Source of the DNA: a bacterium
GTDB lineage: Bacteria; Zhuqueibacterota; Zhuqueibacteria; Oleimicrobiales; Geothermoviventaceae
Length of the DNA: 64,000 nucleotides
Assembly: GCA_028275345.1 (NCBI GenBank)
Contig: JAPWUV010000002.1
Coordinates: 248,001-312,000 of the forward strand
Direction: 5' to 3'
Made by a program: the position numbers and the translations under genes. Shown in pieces: positions 60,124-64,000 of this stretch (its first letter is position 1; every line of letters starts with the position of its first letter). Under the pieces are notes generated by a model. It saw only the letters and a list, made by a program, of their open reading frames with translations. It ran no database searches and was not told where the DNA came from.

Positions 60124-60699
60124 ATGCGTGCTGGGTCCAACAGGAAGGCGAAGCATTTGCGGGTGAAGAGGTGGACGGCGCTTGGCGCGGTGGCGCTGGC
60201 GCTGGTCTTCGGGGGGTGCGCCGTGCGGAAAGAGGCGGTGAAGGGCCACCAGACCGAGCCCGCTCAGGATGAGAGCTTCGACCTGCTTTCGCTGGGGATC
60301 GAGGAGCTCCCCTTGAGCGAAGTGGAGACGCAGCAGACCCTCGCGGACACGAGCAAAGCAGCCCCGCTGGCTCTCCAGCCCGTTTCCAGCGGAACGGAGG
60401 AGGACATGGTGCCCGGCTACCGGGTTCAGCTCTGTGCGACCCCGGACGAGGCCGCGGCTCGTGCCTACTACCATGACGCGCTGATGAAGTTCATGGACCT
60501 CGGGGTCTATCTGCAGTTCGACAGTCCGTATTACAAGGTCAGGGTTGGCGACTGCAAGTCTCGGTTCGAGGCGGAGGAGCTGCAAAAAAGGGTTCAGCAG
60601 AGCGGATTCCCCGATGCCTGGGTGGTACGGACAAAGGTCTACGTCAGTCCCCCTGCCCGCGGAGGGGAATCGGAGACTCCGCTCCCAAAGCAAGAGTGA
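60124..60699 (+). CDS. SPOR-domain lipoprotein
   Basis: A 191-residue lipoprotein (lipobox FGGC, Cys32, after a basic leader). Residues 95-175 are a SPOR domain: GYRVQLCATPDEAAARAYYHDAL, YLQFDSPYYKVRVGDCKSRFEAEELQKRV, with the usual second repeat. SPOR domains bind glycan strands stripped of peptides, often at the septum. The middle linker (residues 35-90) is acidic and probably disordered. A role in division or cell-wall maintenance is inferred. The PmoA-like gene starts 50 bases downstream. Confidence 0.87.
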   Translation: MRAGSNRKAKHLRVKRWTALGAVALALVFGGCAVRKEAVKGHQTEPAQDESFDLLSLGIEELPLSEVETQQTLADTSKAAPLALQPVSSGTEEDMVPGYRVQLCATPDEAAARAYYHDALMKFMDLGVYLQFDSPYYKVRVGDCKSRFEAEELQKRVQQSGFPDAWVVRTKVYVSPPARGGESETPLPKQE

Positions 60700-60749
60700 T
60701 CGTAAGGCCCGCAGGATGGCTTTGCAGGAATAGCAAGGGGAGGTAGTCC

Positions 60750-61715
60750 ATGGCTCGATCCCACCGGCTGTCTCTTGTGGTTATCTCCGTCTTCGCTTTG
60801 TTGGCCCTGGGCGCTTCGCAGGCCGAGGTGAAATTTGTGCGGCAGGGCGAGACGGAGATCAAGGTTCTCGTGGACGGTAAGCACTTCACGAGTCTGCACT
60901 ACAATCGGGCGGATCTCGTGAAGCCGGTGTTCTTCCCGATCTACTCCACAAAGGGCACGCTCCTCGTGCGTGGCTACCCCTTCCTGGAGGTGGAGGGAGA
61001 AAGTCGGGATCATCCCCACCACGCGGGAGTCTTCTTCACCTACGATGACGTCAACGGCATCGGGTTCTGGAACGCCCCTAAGCCTCCCCCGCAGATCGTA
61101 GTCAAGGAGATCAAGCGTCTGGAGGGTGGGAAGGACAAGGGAATCCTGCAGTTCGTAGCGGAGTGGAATGCGCCCAGCGGCAAACCCGTGCTGCGGGAGG
61201 ACCGGACCGTGACCATCACTGCTGGACGAAACTGGAGGGCAATGGATTTTCAGATCGTCCTGACGGCTGTCGACACCACCGTCCGGTTTGCCGACACGAA
61301 GGAGGGGATGTTCGCGCTCCGAGTGGCCGACTGGCTCCGAGAGAGAGGAGGGACGGGGAAGTATTTCAGCTCCGAAGGGACCGAAACGGCCGATCAGATC
61401 TGGGGGCGGCGGGCCAAGTGGGTGGCCCTGAGCGGGGAAAAGGAGGGGGAGCGCGTGGTCATCGCCATGCTCGCGCATCCCTCCAGCGTGAATTTCCCTC
61501 CCTACTGGCACGCGCGGAACTACGGCCTTTTCTCGGTCAATCCGCTGGGCCAGTGGAGATTCCAGACGGATACCGGCGTGGAGAATCCTCAGTACCTCAA
61601 TCTCACTCTTGAGCCTGGCAAGAGTTGCCTCTTCCGCTACAAGCTGATCTTTTACGAAGGCCAGCTCTCCAAGGAGCAGGTGGACAAGTTGTACCAGGAG
61701 TGGATCAGTCAATAG
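60750..61715 (+). CDS. Exported PmoA-family (DUF6807) protein
   Basis: A 321-residue protein with a signal peptide (LSLVVISVFALLALGASQA). RDHPHHAGVFFTYDDVNGIGFW at about residues 87-108 is the hallmark of the family labelled PmoA/DUF6807, which despite its name is not methane monooxygenase; members sit in carbohydrate-use loci of planctomycetes and FCB bacteria. The fold is beta-rich, and the His pair may be catalytic or metal-binding. AGGGGAGG precedes the ATG. Substrate unknown, probably a carbohydrate. Confidence 0.75.
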   Translation: MARSHRLSLVVISVFALLALGASQAEVKFVRQGETEIKVLVDGKHFTSLHYNRADLVKPVFFPIYSTKGTLLVRGYPFLEVEGESRDHPHHAGVFFTYDDVNGIGFWNAPKPPPQIVVKEIKRLEGGKDKGILQFVAEWNAPSGKPVLREDRTVTITAGRNWRAMDFQIVLTAVDTTVRFADTKEGMFALRVADWLRERGGTGKYFSSEGTETADQIWGRRAKWVALSGEKEGERVVIAMLAHPSSVNFPPYWHARNYGLFSVNPLGQWRFQTDTGVENPQYLNLTLEPGKSCLFRYKLIFYEGQLSKEQVDKLYQEWISQ

Positions 61716-61851
61716 CTTCGGATGTTCCTCGGCGTCCGAGGGACCAGCTGCTCTCCGGGGGTTGCGTCGGGGGAAGAAGTTTCGGAGGATGGGCGGTCTC
61801 CGCGGGGAGGCGATTGAGCTTCGAAGAAAGCCCAACGTGAGGGTTTCGTGC
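61716..61851 (+). other. Spacer after the PmoA-like gene
   Basis: First part of the 413-base gap 61716-62128. It contains a short hairpin, CCTCGG-CGT-CCGAGG, without a T-run, and no coding frame I would trust. The rest of the gap is the argG promoter and leader. Confidence 0.4.
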
Positions 61852-61880
61852 TTGCATTGGAGCGGGGGATTCCATACATT
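61852..61880 (+). promoter_or_regulatory. argG: Sigma-70 promoter of argG
   Basis: TTGCAT (61852-61857), 17 bases, TACATT (61875-61880). It predicts a leader of about 240 bases before ATG 62129. I saw no clear ARG box, T-box or other riboswitch in the leader; a palindromic AGGCGCGCCT lies near 62000. Confidence 0.6.
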
Positions 61881-62128
61881 GACGCGCAGTGAAAAAGGGT
61901 ATCCCAAGAAGTCGTAAATCACCGCGTGGGTGGATCTGTTGATTACGAGTGCTGACAACGGCGTAACCTCCCTCCCTAACTTCCTCCGTAGGCGCCTCAG
62001 GCGCGCCTGATCCCTTCGTCAACAACCTCCTAGCTTCTCCCAGCTTTTTGGAATCGATCGCGCGGCCATTTCCTTAGGGCCCATTTGGCGCAGACGGAAT
62101 GTCCAAACTCACATTGCGAGGTGAAACC

Positions 62129-63394
62129 ATGGATGGGAAGAAGGAAGTCAAGAAGGTGGTGCTGGCTTATTCCGGGGGACTGGACACGTCGATCATCATC
62201 CCCTGGCTTAAGGAGAACTACGGCTGCGAGGTGATCGCCTTTGCGGCCAATCTCGGCCAGGGGGAGGAGCTGGACGGTCTGGAGGAGAAGGCGTTGGCCA
62301 CGGGCGCGTCCAAGTGCATCATCGAGGATCTGCGGGAGGAGTTCGTCACGCAGTTCATCTTTCCCACGCTGAAGGCGGGTGCGGTGTACGAAGGCAAATA
62401 CCTCCTCGGCACTTCCTTTGCCCGCCCGATCATCGCCAAGCGTCAGGTGGAGATCGCCGAGCGCGAGGGAGCCGATGCGGTGGCGCACGGTTGCACCGGG
62501 AAGGGGAACGATCAAGTCCGCTTCGAGCTCACGTACAAGGCCTTCAATCCGAAGCTGAAGGTGATTGCTCCCTGGCGCGAGTGGAATATCCGCAGCCGCG
62601 AGGACGCCATTCGCTACGCACGCGAACACAACGTCCCGGTGAGGGCTACCCTGGAGAAGATCTACAGCAACGACCGCAATCTCTGGCACCTGAGCCACGA
62701 GGGCGGGCCGCTTGAGGATCCCTGGGTTGAGCCTCCGGAGGACATTTATCAGCTGACCGTGGACCCGACCCAAGCCCCCGACGAGCCGGAGTACGTCGAG
62801 ATCGACTTCCGGCAGGGAGTTCCCGTGGGTATCAACGGGAAGAAATACGGTCCCGTCGAGCTGATAGAGAAGCTGAACCAGATTGCGGGACGGCACGGCA
62901 TCGGGCGAGTCGACATCGTGGAGAACCGCTTGGTCGGCATGAAATCCCGGGGGGTGTATGAGACTCCGGGAGGCACGCTCCTCCACGTGGCCCACAAGGA
63001 TCTGGAAAGCCTCGTGCTCGACCGAGACACCATGCGAATGAAAGAAATGCTTGCCCCGAAGTACGCCGAACTTGTATACTACGGCCAGTGGTTCACTCCG
63101 CTCCGGGAAGCGCTGGACGCCTTCGTCAACGCCACGCAAAGGAATGTGACTGGCACCGTCCGACTGAAGCTCTACAAAGGGAGCTGTTGGGTAGTGGGAC
63201 GGCGTTCGCCCTACTCCTTGTACCGGGAAGACTTCGCCACCTTCGGCGAAGACGATGTGTACAACCAAAAAGACGCCGAGGGCTTCATCAACCTATTCGG
63301 TTTACCGCTCAAGGTGCGTTCCTTGGTGAAGCTGGAGTGGGACAAGGAGGTCGAATACCCCGAGCCCGACTACAGCAAGTTCAAGCGCGACTGA
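62129..63394 (+). CDS. argG: Argininosuccinate synthase
   Basis: A 421-residue enzyme that joins citrulline and aspartate with ATP to make argininosuccinate, the seventh step of arginine synthesis. The PP-loop is [12 protein letters not shown] near the start. Family segments include [55 protein letters not shown], and [22 protein letters not shown] 62129 has GAGGTG about seven bases upstream and starts the family's usual N-terminus; an in-frame ATG at 62099 is less likely. argH and other arg genes are not in the window. It has its own promoter. Confidence 0.97.
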   Translation: MDGKKEVKKVVLAYSGGLDTSIIIPWLKENYGCEVIAFAANLGQGEELDGLEEKALATGASKCIIEDLREEFVTQFIFPTLKAGAVYEGKYLLGTSFARPIIAKRQVEIAEREGADAVAHGCTGKGNDQVRFELTYKAFNPKLKVIAPWREWNIRSREDAIRYAREHNVPVRATLEKIYSNDRNLWHLSHEGGPLEDPWVEPPEDIYQLTVDPTQAPDEPEYVEIDFRQGVPVGINGKKYGPVELIEKLNQIAGRHGIGRVDIVENRLVGMKSRGVYETPGGTLLHVAHKDLESLVLDRDTMRMKEMLAPKYAELVYYGQWFTPLREALDAFVNATQRNVTGTVRLKLYKGSCWVVGRRSPYSLYREDFATFGEDDVYNQKDAEGFINLFGLPLKVRSLVKLEWDKEVEYPEPDYSKFKRD

Positions 63395-63471
63395 GGGCGG
63401 CGCATTCGCCGGGTCTGAGTAAGGTGGGCCGGCGGGGGAGGATCTGAACGGGAGACACGGCGGGGTTGGCC

Positions 63472-64000
63472 ATGGCGCGACTGCGGATCGCTCTTTCCAT
63501 TCTGGGACTACGCGGACGGCCCAAGTCCGTCTTGGACTGGATCGCGGAGATGGGTTTCCACGAAGTGGAGCTTCCGGTGGAGGGCGAGCCCTTCGGCCTG
63601 GCGGAACTGGACCAGTCGGGGCTTCGCGATTTGCGGCATCAGCTCGCCACTCGTTTGCTCGTGCCCATCAGCATCTACGCTCCCATCTCCGGCGCGTGGA
63701 ATCGCAGCAGTGAAGCCGAAGCCGCCCTCGAGCGAGTTGACGAGTTGCTCCTGCGATACGCTCTGCCCCTCCGATTGCCCTTGGTCCTCGAGGTTCAGCC
63801 CCTTTCCGAGGGAGAAGACGCAAGCGAAGAGGTGTTGCAGGAGGCTCTGGCACGACTGCGGCAAACGGTCGAGCACGTCGAACTGTCGGTTTTCCTCACC
63901 GGGCCTCTGCTCACGCTGGAGCGCATGCGTCGTTTCGTGGCGGAGACCGACTCGCCATTTCTCGGCATCGCCCTCGATCCGAAATCTCTACTCGAGGTGG
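63472..64000 (+). CDS. TIM-barrel sugar isomerase/epimerase-like protein (3' end outside window)
   Basis: An open frame from ATG 63472 runs to the window edge, giving 176 residues. RIALSILGLRGRPKSVLDWIAEMGFHEVELPVEG is the first strand-helix-strand unit of xylose-isomerase-like barrels, and LPLVLEVQPLSEGED and FLGIALDPKSLLEV look like later strands. The end is missing, so metal ligands cannot be judged. It follows argG after 77 bases. Function unknown; similar in type to the protein at 47705-48658. Confidence 0.65.
   Translation, partial: MARLRIALSILGLRGRPKSVLDWIAEMGFHEVELPVEGEPFGLAELDQSGLRDLRHQLATRLLVPISIYAPISGAWNRSSEAEAALERVDELLLRYALPLRLPLVLEVQPLSEGEDASEEVLQEALARLRQTVEHVELSVFLTGPLLTLERMRRFVAETDSPFLGIALDPKSLLEV

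Noticed and set aside
60750-61715. Particulate methane monooxygenase subunit
   Set aside because: The PmoA-family label belongs to an unrelated soluble domain (DUF6807); there are no membrane helices apart from the signal peptide.

Overview
The window is 64 kb of GC-rich bacterial chromosome, densely coding and mostly on the + strand. The only sizeable - strand block is an SOS-type cassette at about 18.4-24.3 kb. I see no rRNA, tRNA, CRISPR array, insertion sequence or phage gene. The cell is Gram-negative: several lipoproteins, a patatin fused to an outer-membrane barrel, and a SPOR lipoprotein. One intact and one decayed copy of the FlgD/Por-type C-terminal sorting domain point to the FCB superphylum (KSB1, Calditrichota, Latescibacterota and similar lineages); this is inference. 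HydE, two tungsten-type aldehyde:ferredoxin oxidoreductases (AOR) and polyferredoxin domains suggest an anaerobic, ferredoxin-centred, possibly thermophilic sugar fermenter.

Layout. 0-7.2 kb: end of a large unknown protein, a DUF362 ferredoxin protein, a DNA-ligase adenylation domain without OB fold, an unknown gene, a DUF3857/transglutaminase lipoprotein, a small HExxH protein and HydE. 7.4-18.4 kb: glucuronoxylan-use locus with a GH8 exo-oligoxylanase-like enzyme, a GH115 alpha-glucuronidase, a URO-D family protein, a hexuronate-type MFS carrier, a Tat-exported DUF362 protein with a sorting domain, and a GPH symporter. 18.4-24.4 kb (-): lexA, a Y-family polymerase lacking two catalytic carboxylates (ImuB-like), dnaE2, and a DUF72 gene. 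24.5-42.7 kb: M1-type peptidase, threonine degradation (tdh-kbl), PTS enzyme I, patatin-barrel protein, MntP, an M20 peptidase, a second URO-D protein, an SSS transporter with a heparinase II/III-like enzyme, and a metallophosphoesterase.

42.7-58.3 kb is the most unusual part. It is an unbroken co-directional array with several overlapping gene ends: LOG protein, a degenerate DhnA-type aldolase, a second DhnA aldolase fused to a four-cluster [4Fe-4S] ferredoxin, AOR 1, a MoaD-like sulfur carrier, a TIM-barrel isomerase, archaemetzincin, DUF72, L-rhamnose isomerase, a LarA-type racemase, a lipoprotein, an Arg/Tyr-rich repeat protein, a second MoaD, AOR 2, a class II aldolase and a DegT aminotransferase. 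I read it as an aldolase-to-AOR system: aldolases cleave sugar (phosphates), AORs oxidise the aldehyde while reducing ferredoxin, and LarA acts on the lactate formed. Rhamnose isomerase and the class II aldolase fit a deoxyhexose-to-lactaldehyde-to-lactate route. The kinase is not in the window and the substrates are inferred.

58.3-64 kb: DUF1460 lipoprotein, a small unknown protein, a SPOR lipoprotein, a PmoA/DUF6807-type secreted protein, argG behind its own promoter, and the start of another TIM-barrel isomerase-like gene that runs off the edge. No stretch above 300 bases is left undescribed.
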